DNA of 64,000 bases from Viscum album (GCA_963277665.1 CAUJRU010000137.1:806001-870000); one strand, 5' to 3'; numbered from the stretch's first letter, positions 33,723 through 45,970 are shown. Notes: generated by a model from the letters alone, not told the origin. Numbers and translations are program-made.

Positions 33723-35950
33723 ACTATAGTGTCCTAGTCCTTTTACACATATTATTACATGATTTAAAACATAAATTTCCATTAAATAAAAACTATGGAT
33801 TGAAAAGCCTAATGTCTTTGGAAGACTAGGTACACAAATAGACAATATTAAAAAGAATAAAACTTATCTAATTTAATCTCCATAATGATATCCTATATCC
33901 CGTTGATCTACTAAAACCTAATAGGATTTCTTGGGGAAATACATAAACAAATGGGTAAGCTAAAAATCCTAGCGAGGGAATAAACATTGAAATGAAACAA
34001 GTCATATGCGTCAGAAGGCATAACATGATAACATAAATGGAATATCTCATGATATGGAATCATAACATAAATAACATATAATTAAAACTTATTAATTTAG
34101 TAGAAACATAAAACAAGATATAAGAATAAGTCAAGGCTAACCACCTAGAAAAAATCATATAGTGGACATAGTCCCATCATGGATTAGGTTTACTCCCTAA
34201 TCCAATACATATCACCTCATGAGACTAAAATGTTAAATAATAAATTGAAGTGCTATCTAGGTTCACCCATCATAACATGTACATGAATATGCTTTCCATA
34301 TAAAGAAATCAGGAATATTTCATAAACATAAGGATTACCCATAGAAAGAAATGGGTTTCATAATCATGTCATAAGGCATAATCAAAGTTCATATCATAAT
34401 GGTTTCCATGAAAAAAGGAATTAAATAAATTTTGTACATTAATAAAGTAAAAATAATTATATATTATTATAAATTATTTCCAGCTAAAGTGAATATGTGA
34501 GAAATAGTAAATAAATCCCTTTAAAAAAGTACCTCTTAAGCAAGGCTTTAGAAAAATTGGTAACAAGTCTTTAAAAAGGGTAATGGAATAATAAATTACA
34601 TAAATCCAAAAAATGATCTAAAATGGGTTTCCATGATAAAATGATTTATTTTAGAAAAAATTAGTGGATTAAAACATTTTAATGAGTGTACTTGAAAAGG
34701 GGTAAGAAATAGAGAAGTTCCCTTTAATTAGGGTTGCTTATCGAGAGGAATTGAGAAGGGAACATTTTAAAAAATGTATTACCCAATAAAATAACGATAA
34801 TTTAATCTATTTATATATGTTTGGAACATATATAAATAATATAAAATAATTAATTAAGAAAATTAGAGTAAGTTAGGTAATAGAGAGAAAGCATAACCCC
34901 AAATGAAATAGTGGGTTCAGAAAGATCCCTTACCTTATGTTCCAGAACCATTCTAAACTGGACCTTAATGTACTAAATAACCAAATAATATTCATTAATT
35001 ACAAAATTTAGAACATTTTATATTTATATTTTATTTTCTATAATTTTATTATATTTATTTATGGCTATTTAGATTAGATATAAAGTTAAATTCTGTTGTT
35101 CTGAGAGTGTTTGTTACATGGTTTCATGGTCGGATCACTTGTGTATAATTATGGAAGTTATTTTAAAATGGGAATAAAATTATAGAAGTTAAATTAAATT
35201 TTATTCATGTACTTACATAAATTTAAATGTTCCCAAATTTCCATATTTATTCCGACATAGGGATGGTTCACTGAGTAAAACCATTACCATTATGTGGTTA
35301 GTTAATTTAGGCAGTTTTACCTACCATCACGAACCAATTTTGTTTTATTTAATATTATGTATATATATTTTATTTTTGGAAATTAAATAAGTTATAATAT
35401 ACCTATTATCATTTTATTTAACCATAATAATAGTTTTACAACTAGTATTAAAGGTGGTAATAGAAAAAAACCCATTATCCATAAAGACAATTAACCAACA
35501 TAATAGGGAAAATGGTTTAATTATTAGAACAAGAGGAGAAAAAAAGAGGATGGATGGTAGAAATTCCATTATAAATAAGAAATTATAGTATTTATAGATG
35601 AAAATAGAGTCATTAATTCATGTTGTATGAGGGAGGTGTGGGGAAGGTAGAATAAGAAAAGTATTTAAAAGAGGTAAAGTGAGAATATTGCCTCTTAAAT
35701 GACACATCCTTGAAATACTCATTAAGTAACATGGAATTGGACTTTTGGTGATACTAGAAGAACGAAGACATGGGGGAGAGGATTTTTAAGGGAATTGACT
35801 ATAATTTTTGAAATATTAAAGGCTTAGAAGGTGTGAGGAGAAGGGGTGATATTTATAAGGGGGGAGAGGGGTGTTTTTGAATATTATATTCCTTAGTTTA
35901 TTATTTTGGATCAATACTATAAATACTATTAATTATTTTGAATATATAAA

Positions 35951-36686
35951 CACAACTAAAAAATGGGCTATTTCCACGGTTTAAAACTGTAGCAATAGGG
36001 CCCAAAACCGTGGCTGTAGGCTACGACCACAGTTTTGCACAACTATAGGCGCTATCGCCATGGCAGTAGGGTCTGAACTATGACCACGATTTTAACTGTG
36101 GTGGTAATAAGTGTCTCTGTTATCAACCATGGCCATTGACCTATGAACACAGTTTTAACCATGGAAATAGGTGTCCTATTTCCATAGTTTTTAGGGTTAT
36201 ATCCGTGGTTAAAACTGTGGCAATAACATAAAAATAATGTGTGCCTAGCTGGATTCGATCCGTACACCTTCACTTCATGTTTTATAACTCTAACCACTAC
36301 ACCACCAAGTAATTCGTGTATATATATATATATTATGTTATATATATTATTAAAAACCATGGAAATAACCTAAAAACAGTGGAAGTAGTTCTTCCCGCCA
36401 TTTTTGGCGGGAAATGTTTTTCTCCCGTGTAAGGGCAGGAGACTTATAGTCACAGTTTTCAAAACCGTGGCTATATCCCTTTGAAAAAATTTCCTATAGC
36501 CATGGGTTTCAAAACCATGGATATAGGCTACATAATCGTGGCTATAAGTGTGGTCTATAGCCACAGTTTTGAAAACCATGGCTATAGCCCTTGAAAAATG
36601 ACCTATAGCCATAGTTTTAAAACTATGGCCATAGGCCACATAACTGTGGCTATAGGTCCATGTAAGTATAATTTTTTATAGTTTTG
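35951..36686. mobile_element. Non-autonomous CACTA-type DNA transposon
   Basis: The left end reads CACAACTAAAAAATGGGC; the right end, inverted, reads CAAAACTATAAAAAATTATAC. Both are decayed CACTA-like terminal inverted repeats. Inside are ten or so subterminal copies of the dyad CCACGGTTTTGAAAACCGTGG and GTGGCTATAGG-type motifs in both orientations, the pattern CACTA transposases bind. No transposase is encoded; the minus-strand frames 36052-36360 and 36370-36639 arise from the repeats. Comparison with the C 3' LTR near 25460 gives the empty site. A 3 bp target duplication is expected but is not clean here (AAA left, ATA right). Confidence 0.75.
36241..36312 (-). ncRNA. tRNA-like sequence with Pol III A and B boxes inside the CACTA element
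   Basis: On the minus strand GGTGTAGTGGTTAGAG (about 36303-36288) matches the A-box/D-arm of tRNAs. GGTGTACGGATCGAATCC (36268-36251) matches the T-arm and B box (GGTTCGAATCC) with one central change. Their spacing of about 30 bases is right for a tRNA. The T stem pairs poorly and a 3' acceptor is not clear, so a working tRNA is unlikely. A tRNA-derived SINE head or an old tRNA relic fits best. Confidence 0.55.
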
Positions 36687-37779
36687 ATAGTAAATAGTTC
36701 ACGTGATTTTGGAATAATGGGTTCTTACATCATCAATTACTCAAAAATTCATGTATTTAACTTATAATGCTAAATACTGTAATTCACAGTATTTCACTAT
36801 TCATAAAAAATTAAACTATTTTAGAAAAATAAAAAAATTCATTCAAACCATTTATTTATGAATATATTTTAAAAATGAAATCCATTTTATGAAAATAATT
36901 TTCTAGAAATGAGAAATTTATTTTTTAAGTAAAATCGTCATTTATTTGAAAAAACATGAATTTTAATATTATAATTGATTTTATAACCCTTTGAAAAATT
37001 ACTTAAGGTTTCATAAAATTATATTATCATTATAGTAGTATATAATTTTAATTTATAAAACCATTTTAGGGAAATAAAATTTGTTTTAAATCATTATATT
37101 TTTTATAAAATTTAAATAAAACATATTTTTTTTACAAAAAATACACACTAAATTTATAATTTTTAAAAGATATATTTACATTTATAATGATATAAATATT
37201 ATATATTCTTATTTTATAAGATACCTAATTATCATTTTACATTTCCATAGGTAATGTTACTATTCTAATGGCTAGGTTACTATTCATAACGGTTAGATTA
37301 CTATTCCAACGGTCAGGTTACTATTCCAACAGTAATATTACTATTCCAATAGCCAGATTTATAATGGAAATATGGGTTCCATAATTCCTATAAATACATA
37401 TTATTTAATTCATTCTTTATTAACTTATATTTTATCTTAATGTTATATGTATATATTTTCATTTTGAAAATGGATATTACATTACTAATATTGTACCTCA
37501 GTTCTATAGTGGTGTTTGTGAGTGATATTATAATGGGGTGTCTATTAGATCCAAATTCTACTATTCTTATTTTCTGATTTTATATTTAATATCCCATTGT
37601 AACACATTCAATTCTCATGGACATATTTTTTCTCTAAATCCAATGTTGAAATTATTATAATAAATTATTGTTGGTTTCATCATGTGGTATATATGCATTA
37701 TATATTATTATATTACTAAATATAAAACAATTATATTTTTAGAAGGTAAATTCTGTTGATAAAATTCTAGGTCATTACA

Positions 37780-38425
37780 TGTGTTGTCTCAGAAGGGTGT
37801 GGTCATTGACCCATCGAAGATTGAGGCAGTTATTTCTTAGGCATCACCCAAGAACGTGTTAGAGGTTCATAGATTCCTTGGTCTTGAAGGTCAGTATAAG
37901 AGTTTTGTGTCCAATTTATCTTTGGTTGTACCCTGATGATAGTTTTTATAAGGAAATAATAGGTCTTTGTATGGACTAATCAATTCCAAATAGTGTTCGG
38001 TTACCTGAAGGAGAAGTTGATCAGTTCCCCAGTGATTCATTTTCCTGAAGAAGGTAGGTTATTTGAGGTTTTATGTGGGGTGTACCATATGGACTATGGA
38101 TGAATCTTGATGTTGAAGAGGGTGGTGATATCTTATGGGTCTATATAGTTGCTCTCCTATGCGCATAACTATTCCACCCATGACATGGAGTTGGAAGTAG
38201 TTGTGTTTGTGATGAATTTGTGGGGACATTACCTTATTGAAGAGTGTTTTGTGGTTTTTATAAACTAAAAGATACTGAAATATTTCTTATCTTAGTGGGA
38301 TTTGAATATTTTCCACTAGTGGTGGATTAAGTTTTTCTAGGATTACGATTTTGAGATCTCTTACACCCTAGGAAAGGGGGATGTTGTTGCCGATGCGCCA
38401 AGTTTAAGGTCTATAAGAGATGTGG
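37780..38425 (+). pseudogene. RT end and RNase H of element B, second part
   Basis: The translation resumes RT at VVIDPSKIEAVIS, SPKNV, VHRFLGLEGQYKSFV (family FLGLAGYYRRFV). RNase H has the segment from MRITIPP/YSTHDMELEVVVFVMNLW (38180-38235) through YLI, FINxKxLKYFLSQWDLN (about 38260-38310) to YDFEISYTLGKGDVVADA (38345-38398). That last block is a near-perfect match to the RNase H-integrase linker YDFEI-x-YHPGKANVVADAL. A few stops, otherwise fairly well kept. The join with 23240 is exact once the TSD is allowed for. Confidence 0.88.
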
Positions 38426-39744
38426 TTTGAGAGTCTATAAATATTTGGAAATAGATTGAAGAGATTTCAGAAATGAAATTTAATGCGGGGGAGATAATTA
38501 TATGAGGTTTTCTTTATCAGATGATTCTAGAGTCATCCTTGATGTAGTTGGTGGAGGAGTCTTAATGGAGAGACTCAGAGGTAGAGGTGATTTGTGACCA
38601 TGTTGGCCATGGTGATGCTCCAGAGGGAATTACAAAGGATGACTAGGACCAGATGTTGTTCTATGGGAAGTTGTTTATTCCATTGGTGATGCACGAGGGA
38701 GTTCTATGTGAATTTTATAGATCACATTTAGCGGTACATCTTGAAATGACCAATATTTATCATGGCTTGAGGAGATAACTTTGGTGGTTAGTGATGAAAT
38801 AATTAGTGACAAATTTTGTGGAAAGGTATCTAGTTTTTTAGTAGGTGAAATAATAACACCATGTTCCTAGAGGTTTGTTTCATCCCTTATATTTCCATGA
38901 GTAGAAATGAGAGGAAATATTGATGGATTTTTCTCTAGTTTACCCTGGGATTAGAGAGGATGTGATGCAGTTTGGGTACTAACATAATGATTGGCGAAGT
39001 CGGCTCATTTTCTCATGATCCACAAATTGAGTGTCATTGATGTCTTGGTGAGCCATTATATGGATGATGTGGTTAGGATTAATGGGGTACCAAGGAACAT
39101 CATCTCTGATTGGGATCCTCATATCATGTGATAGGTTTGGAGGGGATTACAACATTCTTTTGGCTCCCAGTTGGGCCTTAGAACTACTTTCCATCCTCAG
39201 AAAGATAGGTAGATGGAGAGAACTATCTAGACACTAGAGAATATGTTTTGATATTGTGTTTTGTATTTTGGAAAATTGTGGTTAAAGTTCCCACATTTGT
39301 TTGAGTTTGTTATAACAATAGATATCACTCATCTATTGGCATGTCTTTGTTTGAGGTGTTTTATGGACGAATATGTTATTATCCTTTGTACTGGATAGAG
39401 GTTGGGGAGTTAGTGGTTCTTGGTCTAGATGTGGTGTAGATCATGATCGAGAAGAAAAAGTTGGTTTAAAAGAGAATGAGGGTGGTGCATGATCATAATA
39501 AGTCATATGAAGATCATAGTCAGAGGTCCTTGGAGTTTGAGGATGGATACCATGTGTTCTTAAGGGTTTCCCCTCATCGGGGGTAGTAGAGGTTTGGAAG
39601 ATGGAGTAAGATTTATCCCTAGTGTATCATGGATTTTGAGGTATTAGGGCATGTTAGTGAGGTGGTATATTGATTGGCTTCCCACAATGGCTGGACATGA
39701 TCTATAATGTTTTATATGTTTCTCAGCATCATTGGTATCTCATA
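38426..39744 (+). pseudogene. Integrase of element B, main part
   Basis: Collinear with 15776-17060 of A. The zinc region reads LFIPLVMHEG and H..M-TN-x-YHGL. The core includes KSAHFLMI (about 39000), YMDDVVRLMGYQGT-like at about 39058-39100 and SDWDPH-type (family VSDRDPRF), FHPQKDR-x-MERTI near 39190-39225, and NNRYHSS. The GPY region follows (VKIYP-type at about 39600) with HVSQHHWYLI near 39715. The sequence stops at 39744, where element D enters, and continues at 57751 with the DS-x-(L/I)IE segment. Stops are common; catalytic residues cannot all be verified. Confidence 0.8.
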
Positions 39745-41137
39745 TGTACATTTATTGCATACATTTTTTATATTAAAATTCATTATTTTTATGGTTTAAA
39801 TAGTCAATTATTTCTCATATGTCTAAATATTTGTTCATATTTAGCAGGATACAAATAATTTATCAAAAATAAGAAAAAAGGCAAATAGATCCAGATTTCA
39901 ACTAAAAGGAATATTTCCATTGGTAAGGATGATCATAGGATTCTTTTGGGTGTTAGAAATAGAGAAACAAGGTGAAAAATGTTATAGTACATGAAAAATG
40001 TAATTCACATGGCGAATATAGTTCATTACATGAACTTGAAACAAGGTATAAATTCAAGAAAGGAAAAAACCCCATAAGGATAAGGCCCCATGGAATTTAT
40101 GGTGTGACATCATAAGTCACACCATGAATTTTCCTAGATAGACCTAGATTAATTCTTTTTATAAAGATTTCGATGGGAGACATCCCATTATTACTTTAAA
40201 TAAACATTGATCACCAGGATTGAACCAAGAATAATAAAGGACCATATTAATGATTAATTAACCTCAATTTAATCAGCTTGAATGCTTATAAATAGAGGAC
40301 CAAGTTTCTTCAGCCGAGGATCCATCTAGAGACCAAATCATGGAGAAAGTTGTTGTGCTGTTATAGATTCCTCCACTTGCCTTCATCTCCATTTTATTTT
40401 ATGAATTATTTTTTATTATTCCTTCCCTATTTATCCCTAATTACTATAATGAGGGGTAATTACCACCTTTTTCTAGGGTAATGTATATGAAGGGGTAATA
40501 TTCATTGGATTTATATTTCTTTATTTTAATCTTGTATTTCAGGTTGTCAGAATTTCTAAATATAAATTACAATATCTTTCTTTTTCTTTTAATCATGGTC
40601 ATTGATTTTTTAATCTGAAAATAACCTTTCAAAATTGTGCAACTAATTTTCCTAAACTTTTTCATGACCATTTAATAGTCTAGTGTAATTAGGTTTAAAT
40701 ATATAATCAATAAAAACTTGATTTAGTAATTCCCTAAAGTATATGGCCATGGGAAAAGGGGAATTTATGCATTAAAGAGGGGATACCATGACCTTTGGAT
40801 CTCTCTCATCTCAAATATAACACTACACATGAATTAAATAATTGAATTTATGAATCCAATTTCACATGAACTATAAATCTACAAATACCCTATCACCTTT
40901 TTTTTCCAAACTTGATAATCAAAACCAAAACCGAATCTTTATTTTATCCATCTTTATCCTAAATCAATTCAAAAAAACCATTTTATTTAATTTCCTAAAA
41001 CATTCTAATACATTTTTTCCATTATTTGTGGATAAACATCGATTTACAATTAACTATGTTTTTAAAATTAGTTAGTGATTGTTGAGTTTAATAAATTTGT
41101 ACTTTAACATCACTAAGATAAATAAAAACACTTATAG
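39745..41137 (+). repeat. 5' LTR of element D (main part; last ~14 bp at 51732-51745)
   Basis: It aligns with 56337-57737. Shared blocks are TTTATTGCATACATTTTT (39750 and 56347), AGGATACAAATAATTTAT (39846 and 56441), TTATAAATAGAGGACCAA (40288 and 56887), GAGTTTA(A/T)TAAATTTGTA (41084 and 57680). Its final bases (TTTAGGGTGATATT) resume after element E at 51727. Confidence 0.85.
41133..41137. repeat. Target-site duplication, left copy, of element E
   Basis: TATAG pairs with TTTAG at 51727-51731. The intact D 3' LTR reads TTTAAGG at the same spot. Confidence 0.5.
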
Positions 41138-41435
41138 TGAATCTATTTTTTCCTTTTAAGACTATGAAATATATTAAGGAATATTTTCAGATCCAGAAAC
41201 TGAGATGATGTGAGATTTCAAGGCCTGATTATCCCATTATTGATATTATAAAAATATTTAGCATTTTATTATCATGAATGCGTAGTTTTCCTAAAACAGT
41301 TGAATAAATCCCAAAAAAATTATTAGATTTGAAATATGAGACAATGATTGATTCGATAATGTGGAGTTTACCCTAGTCTTAGCCTATGGTTGGATGAAAT
41401 CAGATGTCCAGTTGAGGTAGCCGTTGGTAGGTGTG

Positions 41436-41479
41436 TTTAATAAAATAAATAATTAAATAATTTATTTATTTTATTAAAT
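41436..41479. repeat. AT-rich palindrome in the E 5' LTR
   Basis: TTTAATAAAATAAATAA is followed directly by its reverse complement after a few bases. The partner LTR keeps an even more symmetric copy at 49181-49225. Confidence 0.85.
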
Positions 41480-42524
41480 TAACTAACCTAGATAAACTTT
41501 TATAAGTACCCACTTATAAAAAATTAATAGGGTTAACCCCATAAACTTGGGAGGATTTGGTAGGATCTATGAAAATTCTTCACATCAGATCACATCAGAG
41601 GATCACAAGTGACTAGATCTAGGTGGATCGAGAGGCAGTGAACATAGAAATATTTCTCCTTCACTATAAAAAAAATTATTCACCAACAATAAATCCAAAT
41701 CAAGGTAGGAATCATCAATTTTGGTTTCCTCCCTCTTGATTAAATTATCAAAGCATGGATTTTTATCTTCTTTATTTTCAATTGGTAATCGTACATTCTT
41801 CGCATGATCCCACTATCTAAATTAAATTCTTTAATTCAATTTATTCTTGTTATGACAATTTATCATCTTGGATATACTATGTGAATGATCATTGGTTGAG
41901 ATATCTTGGCCAACAATGGTTACACATTTGTTCTTTCACTTTCCCCCATCTATTATTTGCGTTATTCATCATTAGACTATGGGGTCATGATTTGACATTA
42001 CCAGGGTGGGTTTGAGCATGATCGAACCCTTAGATTCATATTGGTTGTATTAATGGTGAATGGATTGATGTTTTGTGGATGGATCAGGATATATTGAGGG
42101 TGATTATTCATGGATCTATGATCGAGAGCGGAAATGAGTGCTGAGACGCGCACATGAAGCACTGTGGGATTTGAGAGGATGATCGTATTCCATTTTTCAA
42201 CAACCAAAAACCGAGAAACAATATTCAGAGGTGTTCCCCTTCAATTTTTGGAATTCAAATGATAAGATCTACATTAGAAATGATAGATATGGAAAATTCA
42301 TGAAGCAAAGTTGGGATCTAGAAAATTCTTAACTACACTCCATGTATCCCATAAGAACACATGGTGTATAGCCCTTGTCTTCAATACTTGGGTTTCAGGA
42401 GGAGTTAAGGATTATACACCATGTAGGCAGGCCCACACACCATGCGATCCTCCCCATGTGGTCAAGCTATGTGACAACTAACACATCCCTAGGACCCCAT
42501 GTTGTCAAATATTCCATGTAATCT

Positions 42525-42640
42525 AGGAGTACATGGGCATTCCCATAGGTACATGAGCATGACACAGTACTCAAGCACATCTAGGTACATGACCAGGTAC
42601 AAAACCACGACTTGAAGTACATGGGAATGAACATGATCAT
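42525..42640. repeat. Cluster of GTACATG motifs in the E 5' LTR
   Basis: GTACATGGGCA, GTACATGAGCA, GTACATGACCA, GTACAAAACCA and GTACATGGGAA follow one another at irregular 15-35 bp spacing. The decayed equivalent lies at 50275-50400. Confidence 0.7.
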
Positions 42641-43964
42641 ATGAGAATACCCTAGGTGGTAGATACACACTGTGTACAACATGTACTAACCATGCAGTTC
42701 CACATGGCCAGCCAAGCTGTGTGGATTCTAGGACACATCTAGGTGTCGAGGTAGGGTCACACACCTGTGACCTCTGGGACACACCATGTACCCCTAAAAG
42801 AAAATTTTTCATATCATATCTCTTTTATTTGGACTTTTATTTTGGCCCATAAGTATCCTATCCTGATTAGTTTTCCACATAGAATGTGATGGTGGCCTTT
42901 TTTATGGCATACGAGATATGATGTCAGATGTTTTGAGAGTGAAACTTCATTAGGTTATTCTTAATTATGACAGTGGTCAAGAAGGATCATCAGAGTGATT
43001 TTGGGGTTGGAACTCCCCCACCTTACTAGGGAATAGGTCCCCATACTCTTTATACATGTAGAGTCAGAACTCCGATACATTAGGTGTGGGTCCTCAATCT
43101 ATAGAGTGGTACCCCCCGTCTTTGAGCTCCGATGGTGTGTAGGTCCTCCACGAGAGTTGTGGCTCCATCAATTGTGGAGTACAATAGTGAGGAGTGGGAC
43201 CCTCCACATGGATTCTAGTGAGGGTAAATTTGATGATGGGTATCAAAGATGGACTTTTAGAGATATTGGAAGACTCATCGACTTTAGATGGGCTTTGAGA
43301 TAGAGACCCCATTTCTCTTTCATCCAGGTTTATTAATGAGCATATATATATATATATATATGAAATGGGTTTTCTTTTTCATCTTGATATGGGTTGATAT
43401 AACCTTCCATCATATCTTCCTATTGATTCATCTTAGGTTTTCATGCCATCCTAATAGGTATGTATATACTCACCCCTTCATTGAATTTTCCTACACGTGT
43501 CGTGTCTTATGCAGAAAAAAATAGATCAATAGTGACTTTGGTAGAGCATAGTGATACCTATGTTCATTGTCCATGTAAAGTGGTCAATACTTGGAGATCA
43601 GGAATTGGGATATCTCAGTTTTCATTTATTCAATTTTTTTTCAGGTTGGGACTTTATTTTTGGTTGGGCGTATATTTTTTCCCTTTCGTTTTGGTTTATA
43701 CAATTGTACTCTATTGTATTTCCCTAGAAGTTATTACATGCATGTTTTAACTCTAGTTGTTACTATATTTTATATTCCTATACACTTTTAAATGGATATA
43801 GTTGGGTGTGTGAATATAGTTACATTATAAAAAATATTTCTATATCATTTATTCCTTCTCATCACTTTTTTACACCCCTTAGCCTATTGGAGGTGGTCTT
43901 AAGGTTATCATGGCTTGGACTTCCGCCGACCAGGAAGGACCTGATGGGTTGAGTCATGATAGAG

Positions 43965-43976
43965 TGGTATTTGAGG
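43965..43976 (+). promoter_or_regulatory. Primer-binding site of element E (decayed tRNA-iMet type)
   Basis: TGGTATTTGAGG aligns with TGGTATCAGAGC at 9 of 12 positions and lies directly at the 3' end of the LTR. Confidence 0.7.
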
Positions 43977-44239
43977 AGTTATTTCCTTGGGATAGTGTTA
44001 AGAGTTTCCCCATTATTAGAAATTGGTTGGGAATTAGGTAAAAATTGTTGAAGTTCCTTGAGTATAGATTTTAGGCTAGGGAACCCAGTGTTGGAGTAGC
44101 AGCCAACCTATCCATTAACTTGACTACTTGCTTATCGACTCAACATACTAAGACATTGGTGGAAGGGATATTGGTAAATGCATCATAAAGGACCTAGTCC
44201 TTTTAATCTTCTTGAGTTATATATCTACACATATATATA

Positions 44240-45260
44240 TTCTCATTTGACCATGGTATATCTTGATTACTTTCAGGATGCATCTGCATAGACAACTATC
44301 CAGGTTACCAATTTAGGATTGTGATGAGGATATGATGAGAAATGAGGCCTTAGTTCATGGGATATATAATTAGGTATTTACTCTAGATGGATAGGGACAA
44401 ACAACCCTACCTATCAAGAAATAGTTAGTACTAGCAGTTTAGGATGATGATGCACGCAGGTTTAGTGCACTCCACGAGTTCCATTGTTAGAGACTGATGA
44501 GGTTCTATAGTGAGATAGATCCCTAGGAAGTGGTGGATTGAATTTAGTTGGTTATCTAAGTCTTTATTCTCATGTAGACCCTGACTAATTAGATGTTTGT
44601 GCTGGTAGCTATTATTTTCCATGTAGTAGTAGGGAACTAGTGGAGTTTGGTGATGTAGACTCATGATGAGATGATTCTATCATGGTATGACTTCATGAAA
44701 CTATTTCATGAGGAGTATTAACCTTAATTATTGTGCTTAATTTGGATCTTGGATATTCTTTATTTGTATTAGGGTAGTATGACAAATTTTGAGTACATTG
44801 TGAGGCTCATCGAACTGATGCGATACTCCCTTAATATGACACGAGATGTCTTCTTATGGGTAAGGAAGTTTGGGAAGGGTCTTCATATAGTTATTTGATC
44901 TAGTATGGTATCCTTATTAATTCACACTTATGTTAGAGTGATAGAGTGAGAACTGGTGATTGAGAGCTTCCTAGAAGAGGTACTCTAGGTAGTTGGAGCC
45001 AACGGTGGGCCTCATGTGGATGATTTTTTTGTAATAGGTAGCATGCATCAGATGTCAAGGTCTCAGAAGAGGATACATTATCATTATAAAAAAACACTTG
45101 GATCAATAGATATGGCATCATAAAGAGGATTGAATTATCTTGGATAGGGGTTATTATATGATTGTGATGGGCAAGGTTACTTGGATCATGATTTCCTGAA
45201 CCATCATGCTAGTAGGGTAGACAGATAATGGATAAACCCACACATCAGAGGCAACATCAT
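44240..45260 (+). pseudogene. Gag of element E
   Basis: The capsid region shows EIDP.EVVD (family DP-x-x-A-x-x-W), the WYDFMKLFHEEY block at about 44683-44718 (family W-x-x-F-x-x-x-F-x-x-KYFP) and FEYIVRLIELMRYSLNM at about 44787-44838 (family EY-x-x-(K/R)F-x-x-L-x-RY-x-P). These are followed by VRKFGKGLHIVI, TYVRVIE.ELVIES at about 44928-44970, and a decayed zinc knuckle CDGQGYLDHDFLNH near 45160-45205. Spacing matches chromovirus gag. Numerous stops. Confidence 0.8.
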
Positions 45261-45459
45261 GATCAGGGATCTCCTAAACATGGATAGGGAATCCCTTAGG
45301 GGGGCAGTGATGGAAAAGGATTAGGAGCCAATCTAAAGGGTAGATTAGTTAGTAGAGGATGATTCTTTGAGATATCACCATCACCAGCACTAGGTTTCCC
45401 ACATCAGACTTAGGGAGCTGGCAATCAGTGCTGTGAGTAGATGTAGGCCATGGAGGGAT

Positions 45460-45970
45460 ATGACCAGGCTACACATGCAATGATCCAAGGAACAATATAT
45501 GTTTATTCTAATCTTTCCTCAGTATTATTATACATAGGTGTGATTTATTCCTTTATCTCTTTACTCTTGGTGAAAGAGTTGGAGCTTCTAGTTGAGACTT
45601 TAACCCAATAGCTATGGCTAGATGTTCCTATAGGGAGAAATTATTTGATATCACATATCTACTAGTACTGCGAGTTATATTTTGATGGATAGAGTTTCTC
45701 ATGGAACTTATTTTTCATAATGATGAAAGCTTATGATTTCATATTGGGTATGAATTTTTTGTCTATGATCCATGCCCAGAATGATTTTCATCACAGATGA
45801 GTCAAATGACAATGGAAATATGGGGAAAGATTTTTATTTATGGGTGAGAGATATCTCATGGTGGAATGAGTGGGACTTGTGAGAAGGAAGCTAAAACCCA
45901 TCACCCATAAGTTGGTGAGTTTGGCCCTTGGCACACTGGGCTCTTTAGGCATCTTAATTCCTTCTACATT
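45460..45970 (+). pseudogene. Protease region of element E
   Basis: Sequence after gag enters the protease position. RLHMQ.SKEQ at about 45468 corresponds to the RV-(Y/F)-A-(L/M)T-x-(E/Q)EA start. A HGTYFS...KLMISYWV.IFCL segment at about 45700-45765 aligns with the (F/L)DVILGMDWL block. The active-site DSGA block cannot be identified with confidence. It leads to the RT linker KFMDVFLEDVPRLPPW at about 45977-46023. Confidence 0.5.

Larger units (their letters stand above)
23241..37779 (-). mobile_element. Element C: structurally complete Ty3/gypsy chromovirus (Tekay/del-like), decayed
   Basis: On the minus strand: 5' LTR (37779-33730), tRNA-iMet primer site (33722-33711), gag from ATG at 33431, protease, RT, RNase H, integrase, tail to the stop at 28944, purine tract (28911-28899) and 3' LTR (28897-23241). 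Target duplications match the RT of B, which resumes on either side. LTR lengths are 4050 and 5657 bp, but each holds an insert: 736 bp CACTA-type and about 2.34 kb LINE-ORF1 with its duplication. Without them both are about 3.3 kb. The clade is inferred from the PLVKVL...YPHLF tail. Confidence 0.88.
33730..37779 (-). repeat. 5' LTR of element C with a CACTA-type insert
   Basis: It starts TGTAATGACC at 37779 and ends ...GGACA at 33730 on the minus strand (TG...CA). It is homologous to 23241-28897. The 736 bp at 35951-36686 have no counterpart in the other LTR. The GGTTA(C/G)(A/G)TTACTATTCC-like repeats at 37250-37350 are shared by both LTRs. Confidence 0.88.
41138..43964 (+). repeat. 5' LTR of element E
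   Basis: It aligns with 48882-51726: TGAAT start, CTTTTAA(G/T)AC, GATATTATAAAAATAT (41244 and 48985), the AT palindrome, the GTACATG cluster, the GTGTGGGTCCTC block (43084 and 50841) and CCTA(T/-)(T/C)(G/A)GAGGTGG near 43885 and 51650. It contains a TA microsatellite at 43342-43361. Several small frames inside (for example 42489-42812 minus, 43094-43312 minus and 43460-43750 plus) have no counterpart of matching frame in the other LTR and are chance. Confidence 0.88.

Noticed and set aside
36241..36312. Functional tRNA gene
   Set aside because: The T stem pairs poorly, the acceptor stem is unclear, and there is no terminator-like T run at a proper distance. Only box similarity is supported.
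36052..36639. Two minus-strand frames of 102 and 89 codons
   Set aside because: They are generated by the CACTA subterminal repeats and the tRNA-like segment; the residues simply repeat the dyad translation.
42489..43312. Minus-strand frames inside the E 5' LTR
   Set aside because: The sister LTR at 50200-51050 does not keep the same frames, and no family motif is present.
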